From Acidimicrobiia bacterium (GTDB lineage Bacteria > Actinomycetota > Acidimicrobiia > IMCC26256 > PALSA-610), in the NCBI GenBank assembly GCA_036271555.1, contig DATBAK010000010.1, positions 186,001 through 250,000 on the forward strand: 64,000 bases of DNA, written 5' to 3'. Below the pieces are notes generated by a model. That model was not told where the DNA came from and ran no database searches. It worked only from the letters and a program-made list of their open reading frames with translations. Below, piece after piece: positions 24,270 through 33,552 of this stretch. The stretch's first letter is position 1. Each line of letters begins with the position of its first letter. A program made the position numbers and the translations under genes.

Positions 24270-24379
24270 TCCAGCTTCCGGGAAACCCCGCCTGGCAGAA
24301 CGCTTGCAGAAGGTATCGGACGCGGTCGGGACCAGTTGAACCCGGCGCTAGGGTCGCCGCACAAGAGGAGGTGGTTGCG

Positions 24380-26137
24380 ATGGCTGCAGAGCACGAGCGC
24401 CGTCTCGGCGAGTACGAGGCCCAGGTCGCGGCCCTCCAAGAGGCGATGAAATCGCTCGAGGAAGAGGTGATCGTCCTCAGGCGCCGCCTGCAGGACGCGC
24501 CCAAGCGCGTGCGGACCCTCGAGGAGCGCCTCCTCGAGACGAAAGGTCAGCTCGCGCAGGCGGTCTCGCAGAACGAGCGCCTCTCGGCGACGCTCCGCGA
24601 AGCGCGAGAGCACATCGCGACCCTGCGCGAAGAGGTCGACAAGCTCACGATGCCGCCGAACGCGTACGGCACGTTCCTCGGCGCCAACGACGACAACACC
24701 GTCGACATCTTCACGGCGGGCCGCAAGATGCGCGTCGCGGTCCACCCCGAGCTCGACCTCGAAGGCATCGAGAAGGGCCAGGAAGTCGTCCTCAACGAGT
24801 CGCTCAACGTCGTGCTCGCGCGCGGCGGCGACGGCAGCGGCGAGGTCGTCGTGTTCAAGGACCGGCTCGAGGACGGCCGGCGCGCGCTCGTGGTCGGTCG
24901 GGCCGACGAGGAGCGCGTCTGCGAGCTCTCCGACGCGCTGATCGGAGAGAAGATCCGCGCCGGTGATCACGTGCTGATGGACGCGCGTTCCGGGATGCTC
25001 GTCGAGAAGCTCCCGCGTCCCGAGGTCGAGGAGCTCATTCTCGAAGAGGTCCCCGACATCTCCTACGACGACGTCGGCGGTCTCGACGACCAGATCGAGA
25101 TGATCAAGGACGCGGTCGAGCTCCCGTACCTCTACAGCGACCTCTTCCAGGAGCACGACCTCCAGCCGCCGAAGGGCATCCTGTTGTACGGGCCTCCGGG
25201 CTGTGGCAAGACGCTCATCGCGAAGGCGGTCGCCAACTCGCTCGCCCACCGCGTGTCCGAGAAGACGGGCAACGCGAAGACGCGCTCGTACTTCCTCAAC
25301 ATCAAGGGCCCGGAGCTCCTGAACAAGTACGTCGGCGAGACCGAGCGCCAGATCCGGCTCATCTTCCAGCGGGCGCGTGAGAAGTCCGAGGAAGGCGTGC
25401 CCGTCATCGTGTTCTTCGACGAGATGGACTCGTTGTTCCGCACGCGCGGTACCGGCATCTCCTCCGACATCGAGTCGACGATCGTGCCGCAGCTGCTCGC
25501 GGAGATCGACGGCGTCGAGAGCCTGAAGAACGTCATCGTCATCGGTGCGTCGAACCGCGAGGACCTCATCGATCCCGCGATCCTGCGTCCCGGCCGGCTC
25601 GACGTGAAGATCAAGATCGAGCGGCCCGACGCGGAGTCGGCGCGCGCGATCTTCACCCAGTACCTGCGCACCGACCTCCCGATCTCCGCCGACGAGACGA
25701 AGATGGCGGGCGGCGACACGCCACGCGCGGTCGCGCTGATGATCGCGAGCGCGGTCGAGGCGATGTACGCGACGGGCGACGAGAACAAGTTCCTCGAGGT
25801 CACCTACCAGAACGGCGACAAGGAAGTCCTGTTCTTCAAGGACTTCTCGTCGGGCGCCATGATCGAGAACATCGTGCGCCGCGCGAAGAAGCTCTCGATC
25901 AAGCGCACGATCGCGGGCGGCACGCGCGGCATCGGCACGCAGGACCTGCTCGATTCGATCAAGCAGGAGTTCCGCGAGCACGAGGACCTGCCGAACACCA
26001 CGAACCCCGACGACTGGGCGAAGATCTCCGGCAAGAAGGGCGAGCGGATCGTCTACGTGCGCACGATCATGGCCAAGGACGACGAAGCCCGCGGCGGCCG
26101 ACAGATCGAGCGCATCACGACCGGTCAGTACCTGTAG
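24380..26137 (+). CDS. arc: Proteasome-associated AAA+ ATPase ARC/Mpa
   Basis: Hexameric unfoldase that binds Pup through its coiled coil and feeds pupylated proteins into the 20S proteasome. The 585-residue protein has a coiled coil at about 1-90, OB-fold domains at about 95-230, Walker A GPPGCGKT at 271-278 and Walker [10 protein letters not shown] at 342-350. It ends in GQYL, the C-terminal motif (penultimate Tyr) that docks into the proteasome alpha ring. ATG 24380 was chosen over GTG 24371 because AGAGGAGG lies 7 nt before it. TAGGGT (24349-24354) may be its -10 box. Confidence 0.97.
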   Translation: MAAEHERRLGEYEAQVAALQEAMKSLEEEVIVLRRRLQDAPKRVRTLEERLLETKGQLAQAVSQNERLSATLREAREHIATLREEVDKLTMPPNAYGTFLGANDDNTVDIFTAGRKMRVAVHPELDLEGIEKGQEVVLNESLNVVLARGGDGSGEVVVFKDRLEDGRRALVVGRADEERVCELSDALIGEKIRAGDHVLMDARSGMLVEKLPRPEVEELILEEVPDISYDDVGGLDDQIEMIKDAVELPYLYSDLFQEHDLQPPKGILLYGPPGCGKTLIAKAVANSLAHRVSEKTGNAKTRSYFLNIKGPELLNKYVGETERQIRLIFQRAREKSEEGVPVIVFFDEMDSLFRTRGTGISSDIESTIVPQLLAEIDGVESLKNVIVIGASNREDLIDPAILRPGRLDVKIKIERPDAESARAIFTQYLRTDLPISADETKMAGGDTPRAVALMIASAVEAMYATGDENKFLEVTYQNGDKEVLFFKDFSSGAMIENIVRRAKKLSIKRTIAGGTRGIGTQDLLDSIKQEFREHEDLPNTTNPDDWAKISGKKGERIVYVRTIMAKDDEARGGRQIERITTGQYL

Positions 26138-26177
26138 CAACCTGTAGCAGCGGCCGAGGCACACCCGCGCGCGGCAG

Positions 26178-26183
26178 TACGCT
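26178..26183 (+). promoter_or_regulatory. -10 box of dop (leaderless)
   Basis: TACGCT, 6 nt before GTG 26190. If used, dop-pup-prcBA can be expressed apart from arc. Confidence 0.5.
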
Positions 26184-26189
26184 GGCGCG

Positions 26190-27677
26190 GTGGCGGTTCC
26201 GAAGATCTGCGGGATCGAGACCGAGTACGGCGTCGCGTTGCGCGGCGCGGCCGATCCGAACCCCGTGCTCGCATCGTCGTTCTTGATCAACGGGTACGTC
26301 GAGCAGCGTCGGATCGGCTGGGACTTCGACGACGAGACGCCCGGCCGCGATGCTCGCGGCTACGCCCGCGACGGCGCGCAGCCACCCGAGATCGAGACGC
26401 ACCTCGTGAACGCGGTGCTCACGAACGGCGCCCGCTACTACGTCGACCACGCGCACCCCGAGTACTCCACACCCGAGTGCGCGAACGCGCTCGAGCTCGT
26501 GATGGCCGACAAGGCGGGGGAGCGCGTGCTCGCGCGCTCGATGACCGCGGCCCGCCACCTGCTGCCGGCGGGGCAGGAGATCGTCGTCTACAAGAACAAC
26601 TCCGACGGCAAGGGCAACTCGTACGGCTGCCACGAGAACTACCTCGTCGATCGCACTGCGCCGTTCGCGGTGCTCGTGCGCAACCTCATCCCGTGGTTCG
26701 TCACGCGTCAGGTGTTCACCGGCGCGGGGAAGGTCGGCCGCGAGAACGGCGCCGACCCCGTCGACTTCCAGATCAGCCAGCGCGCCGACTTCTTCGAGGA
26801 AGAGGTCGGGCTCGAGACCACGCTGAAGCGCCCGATCGTCAACACGCGCGACGAGCCGCACGCGGACCCGCAGAAGTATCGCCGGCTGCACGTGATCGTC
26901 GGCGACGCGAACCTCTGCGAGGTCGCGACGTTCCTCAAGGTCGGCACGACCGCGATCGTCCTCGCGATGATCGAGGACGGGTTCGTCGACAAGGACCTCA
27001 CGATTCTCGGACCCGTCCCCGCGATGCGCGCGGTGTCGCACGACCCGACGTGTCGCGCGCTCGTCGAGCTCGCCGACGGCGGTCGTTGCACGGCCATCGA
27101 GTTGCAGTGGGAGTTCCTGCGGCTGGCGCGCAAGTACGCCGACGACGTCGGGCTCGAGCAGTGCGGCGGTGACGCGCTCGGCGGTCAGGTGCTCGATCGG
27201 TGGGAGGCGACGCTGAGCGCGCTCGAGCGCGATCCCGCGTTGCTCGACGGTCAGCTCGACTGGGTCACGAAGCAGCAGTTGCTGCGCGCGTACGCAGCGC
27301 GCGACGACCTGCACTGGGACGATCCGAAGCTGAGCCTGCTCGATCTGCAGTACCACGACGTACGTCCCGAACGGTCGCTGTACGAACGCCTCGTGCGCGC
27401 AGGGAAGATCGAACGCCTGGTCACGGAGTCGGAAGTGATCGCGGCGATGGCCGATCCGCCGGCGACGACCCGGGCGTACTTCCGCGGCACCTGCCTGCGA
27501 CGGTGGCCCGATTCGGTCGTCGCCGCGAACTGGGACAGCCTCATCCTCGACGTAGGCTCCGATCCGCTCCGGAGGATCCCCATGATGGAGCCCACGCGTG
27601 GTACGAAAGAGCACGTCGAGAAATTGTTCGCCGAATGCGCGCTGCCTGCCGATCTAATAGCACGGCTGGCGTCGTAG
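26190..27677 (+). CDS. dop: Pup deamidase/depupylase
   Basis: Converts the C-terminal Gln of Pup to Glu and also removes Pup from substrates. The 495-residue protein belongs to the carboxylate-amine ligase fold shared with PafA. The ATP-site glutamates are in GIETEYG (Glu10, Glu12), and the essential Asp86 is in YYVDHAHPEYSTPEC. The extra segment WDFDDETPGRDARGY (about 44-58) is the Dop-loop that separates Dop from PafA. GTG 26190 is 52 bp after the arc stop. Pup follows after 10 bp, and Pup ends in Gln here, so Dop is needed. Confidence 0.97.
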   Translation: MAVPKICGIETEYGVALRGAADPNPVLASSFLINGYVEQRRIGWDFDDETPGRDARGYARDGAQPPEIETHLVNAVLTNGARYYVDHAHPEYSTPECANALELVMADKAGERVLARSMTAARHLLPAGQEIVVYKNNSDGKGNSYGCHENYLVDRTAPFAVLVRNLIPWFVTRQVFTGAGKVGRENGADPVDFQISQRADFFEEEVGLETTLKRPIVNTRDEPHADPQKYRRLHVIVGDANLCEVATFLKVGTTAIVLAMIEDGFVDKDLTILGPVPAMRAVSHDPTCRALVELADGGRCTAIELQWEFLRLARKYADDVGLEQCGGDALGGQVLDRWEATLSALERDPALLDGQLDWVTKQQLLRAYAARDDLHWDDPKLSLLDLQYHDVRPERSLYERLVRAGKIERLVTESEVIAAMADPPATTRAYFRGTCLRRWPDSVVAANWDSLILDVGSDPLRRIPMMEPTRGTKEHVEKLFAECALPADLIARLAS

Positions 27678-27687
27678 GAGGACGGAG

Positions 27688-27885
27688 ATGCCCGAACGGA
27701 AGCGCGAGCAGAAGCCTGCGCCGAAGGAACGCGAGCAGCAGATCGAAGAGGTCGCGCCCGCGGACTCGGAGAAAGCCGAGAAGCTCAAGGGCGACATCGA
27801 CGACCTGCTCGACGAGATCGATTCGGTCCTCGAGGACAACGCCGAGGACTTCGTGCGCAACTACGTGCAGAAGGGTGGGCAGTAG
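27688..27885 (+). CDS. pup: Prokaryotic ubiquitin-like protein Pup
   Basis: Small disordered tag (65 residues) attached to lysines of proteins bound for the proteasome. The middle region (EKAEKLKGDIDDLLDEIDSV) is the helix that binds the ARC coiled coil. The C-terminus is VQKGGQ, so it is made in the Gln form and must be deamidated by Dop before PafA can ligate it. ATG 27688 is preceded by GGAGGACGGAG. It lies between dop and prcB, the standard actinobacterial order. Confidence 0.97.
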   Translation: MPERKREQKPAPKEREQQIEEVAPADSEKAEKLKGDIDDLLDEIDSVLEDNAEDFVRNYVQKGGQ

Positions 27886-27917
27886 TCCGCGTTGGTTCTG
27901 CTGACGCGAACCCAGCC

Positions 27918-28754
27918 ATGACCGAGCCTTCACCGCTGTCGTTCTTCGGTCCGGGGCTCGATCCCGGTCCTTCCTTCGTCGAGCTGATCCGTCAGGTGCG
28001 CCCCTCGATCCTTCCGGGTGGCGAGCTCGACGGCGCAGTGCGCGACGCCACACCGTTCCTCGCGAGCGAAGTGCCACACGGCACGACCGTGCTCGCGATC
28101 CGCTACGCGAGCGGAGTCGTCATGGCCGGCGACCGGCGCGCGACCGCGGGCTACACGATCGCGAACCGTCGCATCGAGAAGGTGTTTCCGGCCGACGATC
28201 TGTCGGGCGTCGCGATCGCGGGTGCTGCGGGTCCGGCCGTCGAGCTGGTGAAGCTCTTCCAGGTCCAGCTCGAGCACTACGAGAAGGTGCAGGGCGACAC
28301 GCTGACCCTCGACGGCAAGGCGAATCAGCTCGCGCAGCTCGTGCGCGCGAACTTGCCCGCCGCGATGCAGGGCTTCGTCGTCGTGCCGCTGTTCGCGGGC
28401 TACGACGATCGCCGCGCGCTCGGTCGCGTGTTCAGCTACGACGTCACCGGCGGTCGCTACGAAGAAGCCGACTTCCAGTCGCAAGGTTCGGGCAGCGTGC
28501 ACGCGCGCAACTGGATCAAGGCTGCGTGGCGCGAAGGCATGACGGCCGACGAGGCGACCACGCTCGCGATCCGCTCGCTCTTCGCCGCGGCCGACGAGGA
28601 CGTCGCCACCGGCGGACCCGACCTCGTCCGTCGCATCTTCCCGACGATCGCCCGCATCGACGGCGACGGCTACCAGGAGCTCGACGAGGCGACGATCGAG
28701 TCCCTCGCCCAGCAGGCCTTGGTCGGGCCCGAGCGGGGAGGCGACGGCACATGA
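27918..28754 (+). CDS. prcB: Proteasome beta subunit
   Basis: Catalytic subunit of the 20S proteasome. The 278-residue precursor has a propeptide of about 55 residues that is cleaved before Thr56 in PHGTTVLAIRY; the exposed Thr is the nucleophile. MAGDRRATAG carries the Asp and Lys/Arg region of the active site, and GSGSVHARNW is also typical. ATG 27918 lies 32 bp after pup. The stop overlaps the prcA start by ATGA, consistent with equal production of the two rings. Confidence 0.97.
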   Translation: MTEPSPLSFFGPGLDPGPSFVELIRQVRPSILPGGELDGAVRDATPFLASEVPHGTTVLAIRYASGVVMAGDRRATAGYTIANRRIEKVFPADDLSGVAIAGAAGPAVELVKLFQVQLEHYEKVQGDTLTLDGKANQLAQLVRANLPAAMQGFVVVPLFAGYDDRRALGRVFSYDVTGGRYEEADFQSQGSGSVHARNWIKAAWREGMTADEATTLAIRSLFAAADEDVATGGPDLVRRIFPTIARIDGDGYQELDEATIESLAQQALVGPERGGDGT

Positions 28755-29434
28755 CCATGCCGTTCTACGTCTCGCCCGAGCAGGTGATGAAGGACCGAGC
28801 GGACTACGCCCGGAAGGGCATCGCGCGCGGCCGCAGCCTGGTCGCACTGCAATGCGACGCCGGCGTGCTCATCGTCGCCGACAACGCGCAGCGCACGCTG
28901 TCGAAGGTCAGCGAGATCTACGACCGCATCGCATTCGCCGCGGTCGGCAAGTACAACGAGTTCCAACTCCTGCGGGTCGCGGGTGTGCGCCACGCCGACC
29001 TCAAGGGCTACTCGTACTCACGCGAGGACGTATCGGCGAAGGAGCTCGCGAACGCCTACGCGCAGACGCTCGGGCAGATCTTCACGCACGAGATGAAGCC
29101 GTACGAGGTCGAGTTGCTCGTCGCCGAGGTCGGGGAGGATCCCGAACACGACGCGATGTATCACGTGCTCTACGACGGCGTCGTCCTCGACGAGCGCGAT
29201 CACGCGGTGCTCGGCGGCAATGCAGAGTCGATCAGCGACGCGTTGAACAACGAGTTCCAGGCGGGCATGAGCCTCACGGCCGCACTGCAGCTCGGCGCGC
29301 GCGTGCTCGCACCGGACGGCGACCCGCTCGGTTCCGAGCAGCTCGAGGTCGCGCTGCTCGACCGGTCGCGTCGACGCCGCCGCGCCTTCCGCCGTCTCCG
29401 CAACGGCGAGCTCGAGAGCCTGCTGACTTCGTGA
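28751..29434 (+). CDS. prcA: Proteasome alpha subunit
   Basis: Forms the outer rings of the 20S proteasome and its gated pore. The 227-residue protein opens with FYVSPEQVMKDRADYARKGIARGRS, the alpha-type N-terminal gate and helix H0, and lacks the Thr propeptide. The C-terminus is rich in Arg then ends in ELESLLTS. ATG 28751 overlaps the prcB stop; longer frames to 28526 are rejected because they read through prcB. Confidence 0.96.
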   Translation: MTMPFYVSPEQVMKDRADYARKGIARGRSLVALQCDAGVLIVADNAQRTLSKVSEIYDRIAFAAVGKYNEFQLLRVAGVRHADLKGYSYSREDVSAKELANAYAQTLGQIFTHEMKPYEVELLVAEVGEDPEHDAMYHVLYDGVVLDERDHAVLGGNAESISDALNNEFQAGMSLTAALQLGARVLAPDGDPLGSEQLEVALLDRSRRRRRAFRRLRNGELESLLTS

Positions 29435-29521
29435 TGGTCGCGCTCGCTCCGCTCGCCGCTCCATGACGCGGGATGGGAGCGAGCGAGGTCGCCTGCTCGC
29501 TTCGCTCGCGGCTCGACGGCG
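29435..29521 (+). repeat. REP-like 3' repeat, prcA copy (extended form)
   Basis: Begins directly after the prcA stop with TGGTCGCGCTCGC, continues through CCATGACGCGGGATGGGAG and ends in CTCGCTTCGCTCGCGG. The extended half recurs at 31369 (inverted) and 43721. Confidence 0.65.
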
Positions 29522-29857
29522 CTAGAAGACGGTCAGGCCGCGTGCGATCGTGAAGACGATCGCGACGAGCATGACCGCGGCGACGATCACGCGCGGCGAC
29601 GGCCAGCGCTGCACGCGTGGCGGCTCGTCGTCGAGCGTGTTCTCGACCTCGGTGACGAGCATCACGTAGCTCGCCTCCTCGACCTGGTCCTCGGGCACGT
29701 AGACGTCGACCCGACCCATGTCGCCGACGTTGAAGGAGTACGGCCCGTTCAGCGCGCCGCGGAGCTCGACGTCGAAACCCTCGTCGAGGAGGCGGGCGGC
29801 GAGCACGTGGGCACCGAACGCGCCGTTCACGGTCGTCAGCCGGGTCATCGCCTCCAC
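29522..29857 (-). CDS. Small protein with DUF2007-like domain and C-terminal membrane helix
   Basis: A 111-residue product. Residues 5-80 (LTTVNGAFGAHVLAARLLDEGFDVELRG, YVPEDQVEEASYVML) resemble the DUF2007/signal-transducing ferredoxin-like fold; a tail helix (VIVAAVMLVAIVFTIARGL) anchors it in the membrane. GTG 29857 is chosen because TACAAT lies 6 nt upstream; ATG 29848, with GGAGG before it, is an alternative. It sits on the opposite strand between prcA and pafA and diverges from pafA. Its role is unknown. Confidence 0.7.
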   Translation of the reverse strand: MEAMTRLTTVNGAFGAHVLAARLLDEGFDVELRGALNGPYSFNVGDMGRVDVYVPEDQVEEASYVMLVTEVENTLDDEPPRVQRWPSPRVIVAAVMLVAIVFTIARGLTVF

Positions 29858-29863
29858 GACCAA

Positions 29864-29869
29864 ATTGTA
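29864..29869 (-). promoter_or_regulatory. -10 box of the DUF2007-like gene (leaderless)
   Basis: TACAAT on the minus strand, 6 nt before GTG 29857. Confidence 0.5.
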
Positions 29870-29909
29870 GGAAGCGCGCACCCCGCACGGTATTGCGCTC
29901 CCGAGTCCG

Positions 29910-30000
29910 TACACTCGCCCGCAAGGATACGAAGCGAACGAAGCCGACGAAGCGAGCCGCAGATGAGCGGAAGTAGCGCAGCGGAAGCGAAGCCATAGGC
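29910..30000 (+). promoter_or_regulatory. pafA promoter and GAAGC-rich leader with a short upstream ORF
   Basis: A possible -10 box TACACT (29910-29915) precedes an 80-nt purine-rich leader in which GAAGC-like pentamers recur. Inside it, ATG 29963 opens an 11-codon ORF ([11 protein letters not shown]) whose TAG ends at 29998, two bases before the pafA GTG. Translation of the small ORF could affect pafA, but no experiment-like evidence exists in sequence. Confidence 0.4.
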
Positions 30001-31359
30001 GTGGAGAAGCGGATCTTCGGCCTCGAGAACGAGTATGGCGTCACGTGCACGTTGCGCGGCCAACGCCGGCTCAGCCCCGACGAGGTGGCGCGCTACCTGT
30101 TCCGCCGGGTCGTGTCGTGGGGTCGCTCGAGCAACGTGTTCCTCGAGAACGGCGCACGCCTCTACCTCGACGTCGGGAGCCATCCCGAGTACGCCACTCC
30201 GGAGTGCGACTCGATCCACGACCTCGTCGTCCACGACAAGGCGGGCGAGCGCATCCTCGAGAGCCTCGTGCAGAGCGCCGAGCAGCGCCTGCGTGAGGAA
30301 GGCATCCGCGGTGAGGTCTACCTCTTCAAGAACAACACCGATTCCGCGGGCAACTCGTACGGCTGCCACGAGAACTACCTCGTCGAGCGGGACGGTGACT
30401 TCTCGAAGTTCACCGACGTGCTCATCCCGTTCCTCGTGAGCCGCCAGGTCTACGCGGGTGCGGGGAAGGTGCTGCAGACGGCGCGCGGTGCGATGTTCTG
30501 CATCGCGCAGCGCGCGGAGCACATCTGGGAGGGCGTGTCGTCGGCGACGACGCGTTCCCGCCCGATCATCAACACGCGCGACGAGCCGCACGCGGATGCG
30601 GAGCGCTTCCGCCGCCTGCACGTGATCGTCGGCGACTCGAACATGAGCGAGTACTCGACGTTCCTCAAGACCGGCGCGACGTCGATCATGCTGCGCATGC
30701 TCGAGGAGGACGGCGCGCCGTGGCGCGACCTCACGCTCGAGAACCCCATCCGAGCGATCCGCGACATCAGCCACGACATCACCTGCCGCCGGCGCGTGCG
30801 CCTCGCGAACGGGCGCGAGCTCTCGGCCGTCGACATCCAGTCCGAGTACCTCACGCGCGCGCAGCGGTTCGCGAAGCGCCGCGGTCTGCCGCCGCTCGAG
30901 CAGCGCGCGCTCGAGATGTGGGAGCACGTGATGACCCATCTCGAGGACGATCCGTTCAAGCTGAACCGCGAGGTCGACTGGGTCATCAAGCACGAGCTCA
31001 TCGAGGCGTTTCGCGCGCGGCACGACCTGCCGCTGACGCACCCGCGCGTCGCCCTCATCGATCTCTCGTACCACGACGTCTCGCAGGAGCGGTCGCTCTA
31101 TTACATCCTCGAGCACCGCGGCACGGTCGACCGCATGGTCACCGACGAGGAGATCGCCGAAGCCGTCACCACTCCGCCCCAGACGACGCGTGCCCGCCTG
31201 CGCGGCGCGTTCATCCGCCGCGCGAAGGAGCGCAAACGCGACTACACGGTCGACTGGGTCCACTTGAAGCTCAACGATCAGGCGCAGCGCACGGTGCTGT
31301 GCAAGGACCCCTTCAAGTCTCGCGACGATCGCGTCGAGCGCCTCATCGCGAGTCTGTAG
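30001..31359 (+). CDS. pafA: Pup-protein ligase
   Basis: Joins the deamidated Pup C-terminal glutamate to substrate lysines using ATP. The 452-residue protein has Glu9 in FGLENEYG, Asp57 in [16 protein letters not shown] and a C-terminal ligase domain ending near ERLIASL. It is a paralogue of Dop without the Dop-loop. GTG 30001 is given by homology to the usual N-terminus. It is separated from prcA by a gene on the other strand and has its own leader. Confidence 0.97.
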   Translation: MEKRIFGLENEYGVTCTLRGQRRLSPDEVARYLFRRVVSWGRSSNVFLENGARLYLDVGSHPEYATPECDSIHDLVVHDKAGERILESLVQSAEQRLREEGIRGEVYLFKNNTDSAGNSYGCHENYLVERDGDFSKFTDVLIPFLVSRQVYAGAGKVLQTARGAMFCIAQRAEHIWEGVSSATTRSRPIINTRDEPHADAERFRRLHVIVGDSNMSEYSTFLKTGATSIMLRMLEEDGAPWRDLTLENPIRAIRDISHDITCRRRVRLANGRELSAVDIQSEYLTRAQRFAKRRGLPPLEQRALEMWEHVMTHLEDDPFKLNREVDWVIKHELIEAFRARHDLPLTHPRVALIDLSYHDVSQERSLYYILEHRGTVDRMVTDEEIAEAVTTPPQTTRARLRGAFIRRAKERKRDYTVDWVHLKLNDQAQRTVLCKDPFKSRDDRVERLIASL

Positions 31360-31368
31360 ATGAACCGA

Positions 31369-31457
31369 GACCGGCCGAGCCCGCGAGCGAAGCGAGCAGG
31401 GAGGCCACGTTCGCTCCCATCCCGCGTCACGGAGCGGCGAGCGCGGCGAGCGCGACC
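31369..31457 (-). repeat. REP-like repeat, inverted copy between pafA and DUF3866
   Basis: The reverse complement reads GGTCGCGCTCGCCGCGCTCG, then GCTCCGTGACGCGGGATGGG and ends in CTCGCTTCGCTCGCGGG. It has the extended form of the prcA copy but lies in the opposite orientation relative to pafA. Confidence 0.65.
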
Positions 31458-31463
31458 GTAGAG

Positions 31464-32555
31464 ATGCCGAGCTTCCACAGCGCGACGGTGGTCTCGATCA
31501 TCGCGGCCCGGGACGGGCTGCAGCGCGTGCTCGTGACGATCGACGGCGACGGGGCGGCCGAACCCGAGCGCGCGTACGTGCTCACGAAGGTGACCGGCGA
31601 CGTCTCGGTGGGGGATCGGGTGATCCTGAACACGACCGCGGTCGAGCTCGGGCTCGGCACCGGCGGCTGGCACGTCGTGCACTGGAACCTCGAGCGCACG
31701 AGCTGGCACGAAGCGGGCGCCGGGCACGTGTTGAAGGCGCGCTACACGAGCATCCAGACCGACGTCGGCAGCACCGAGGAGCACGACGCGCGGCTCGCCG
31801 ACGTCGAATCGATCGACGGCATGCCCGTCGTCGTCGCCGCGCTGCACAGCCAGCTGCCCGCGATCGCGGTCGCGCTGCGCGCGAGCCGTCCCGATCTTCG
31901 GGTCGCGTACGTGATGACCGACGCCGCGGGTCTGCCGCTCGTGATCTCCGATCTCGTCGCTTCACTCGTCGCGCGCGGGCTGCTCGCGGCGACGATCACC
32001 GCGGGCCACGCCTTCGGCGGCGATTACGAAGCGGTGTCGACCTTCTCGGCGCTCGCGATCGCACGCCACGTCGTCGACGCCGACGTGGCGGTCGTCGTCA
32101 TGGGCCCCGGCATCGTCGGCACCGACACCCGCCTCGGCTTCTCCGGCATCGAGCTCGGCTCCGTCCTCGACGCAGTGCACGGGCTCGGCGGGCTGCCGGT
32201 CGCGAGCCTGCGCGCGTCGCTCGCCGACGCGCGCGAGCGCCATCGCGGCGTGTCGCACCACACGCTCACCGCGTTGACGACGGGTTGCCGCTCACGCGTG
32301 CTCGTCGCGCTGCCGGCGGTGGGTGGGGGCGCGGAAGCCCGGCTGCGCAGCGATCTCGCGGCCGCGGGTGTCGACGCGCGCCACGAGATCGTCCCGGTTG
32401 CACCGCCCGACGTGCTCGCGTTGTTCGCGCAACACGGTCTCGACGTGCTCTCGATGGGGCGGCCGGCCGCGGTCGATCCGATCCTCTTCCAGTGCGCCGC
32501 CGCCGCGGGCGCGCTCGCCGCGCAACGGGCGCCGCGGCGCGTGAGCACCGCATGA
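31464..32555 (+). CDS. DUF3866 family protein
   Basis: A 363-residue protein of DUF3866, a family found almost only in Actinobacteria and Firmicutes-type genomes without known function. Motifs include VGDRVILNTTAVELGLGTGGWHVV, HVLKARYT, VVVMGPGIVGTDTRLGFSG and MGRPAAVDP at the end. No membrane segment is present. ATG 31464 is the first start after the repeat. Its stop overlaps the mini-ORF of the third 86-bp cassette (ATGA), which joins it to pafB. Confidence 0.88.
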   Translation: MPSFHSATVVSIIAARDGLQRVLVTIDGDGAAEPERAYVLTKVTGDVSVGDRVILNTTAVELGLGTGGWHVVHWNLERTSWHEAGAGHVLKARYTSIQTDVGSTEEHDARLADVESIDGMPVVVAALHSQLPAIAVALRASRPDLRVAYVMTDAAGLPLVISDLVASLVARGLLAATITAGHAFGGDYEAVSTFSALAIARHVVDADVAVVVMGPGIVGTDTRLGFSGIELGSVLDAVHGLGGLPVASLRASLADARERHRGVSHHTLTALTTGCRSRVLVALPAVGGGAEARLRSDLAAAGVDARHEIVPVAPPDVLALFAQHGLDVLSMGRPAAVDPILFQCAAAAGALAAQRAPRRVSTA

Positions 32556-32637
32556 AGGGCCGGGCGCAGACCGCAGGCGCGGTCGGTCCCGACGCGACGG
32601 CGCCCCGTCTGGATCGAGCGCCGAAGGTCGGAGCCGC
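32552..32637 (+). repeat. 86-bp ATGA cassette repeat, DUF3866-pafB copy
   Basis: A mini-ORF of 29 codons runs from ATG 32552 (overlapping the DUF3866 stop) to TGA 32639-32641 (overlapping the pafB ATG). The spacing between ATGs is 86 bp, identical to the tal copy. Shared blocks are GGCGCAGACCGCAGGCGCGG, GGATCGAGCGC and AGCCGCATGA. The first block is shifted by one base, so the peptide differs although length and openness are kept. GGAG lies 5 nt before the pafB start. Confidence 0.82.
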
Positions 32638-33552
32638 ATGAACGCAGGCCCGAGTCGGGTCGAGCGCATCCTGAACCTGCTCGCCTGCCTCCTCGACACC
32701 GCCCGCCCGTTGACGCGCGACGAGCTCGTCGAGCAGGTCACCGGCTATCCACCCGAGCCGGTCGCGTACCGGCGCGCGTTCGAGCGTGACAAGGAGACGC
32801 TGCGCGCGATGGGCGTACCGCTCGTCGTCGTCAACCTGCCGAGCGGCGAGCAGGGCTACCGCGTCCCGCCGGACGAGTACTTCCTGCCCGACCTCGACCT
32901 GACCGATGAGGAGACGGCCGCGCTGCACGTGGCCGTGAGCGCGGTGCTGCTCGGCAACCGCGCCGGTCAGGGCGCGCTCATGAAGCTCGGCGGCGCGACC
33001 GACGAAGCGAGCGCGCCGATCGGCACGCTGCCGCTCGAGCCCGCGCTGCCGCTGTTGTTCGAGGCGTTCCGCCGCCACTGCCCGGTGACGTTCGAGTACC
33101 GCGGCGACACCCGCACGGTCGAGCCCTGGGGGCTCGCGGCCCGACGCGGGCACTGGTATCTCGTCGGCCACGACCGCACACGCGGCGCGATGCGCACGTT
33201 CCGCGCCGACCGGCTCGGCGACGACATCAGCGTCGGCGAGCCGGAGTCGTTCGTCGTCCCCGACGACTTCTCGCCCGACCAGTCGCTCGACAACGAGCCC
33301 TGGCAGTACGGCGACGACGCGCCCGTGACCGCGCGCGTGCTCGTCGACGCCGGTCACGCCGACGACGTGGTCGCGCGCGCCGATCGCGTCGTCGAGACGC
33401 GCGCCGACGGCTCGGTCGTCGTCGAGCTCGAGGTCGTCAATGTGCCCGCGTTCCGGTCGTTCGTCCTCGGGCTCCTCGACCACGGCGAGGTGCTCGAGCC
33501 GGAAGCGCTGCGCGCCGACCTCCTCGCGTACCTCGGCGAGTTCGCGACATGA
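32638..33552 (+). CDS. pafB: WYL-domain transcription regulator PafB
   Basis: One half of the PafBC activator that controls the mycobacterial LexA-independent DNA-damage response. The 304-residue protein has an N-terminal winged helix (RVERILNLLACLLDTARPLTRDELVEQV) and a WYL sensor domain (about 145-230: FEYRGDTRTVEPWGLAARRGHWYLVGHDRTRGAMRTFRADR), plus a WCX tail. ATG 32638 lies in an ATGA overlap with the repeat mini-ORF. pafC follows by another ATGA overlap. Confidence 0.93.
   Translation: MNAGPSRVERILNLLACLLDTARPLTRDELVEQVTGYPPEPVAYRRAFERDKETLRAMGVPLVVVNLPSGEQGYRVPPDEYFLPDLDLTDEETAALHVAVSAVLLGNRAGQGALMKLGGATDEASAPIGTLPLEPALPLLFEAFRRHCPVTFEYRGDTRTVEPWGLAARRGHWYLVGHDRTRGAMRTFRADRLGDDISVGEPESFVVPDDFSPDQSLDNEPWQYGDDAPVTARVLVDAGHADDVVARADRVVETRADGSVVVELEVVNVPAFRSFVLGLLDHGEVLEPEALRADLLAYLGEFAT

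Noticed and set aside
23933-26290. Minus-strand 785-codon frame running from upstream of the ferredoxin through the proteasome ATPase gene
   Set aside because: Only its last 78 codons (ferredoxin) are real; the rest is antisense to arc.
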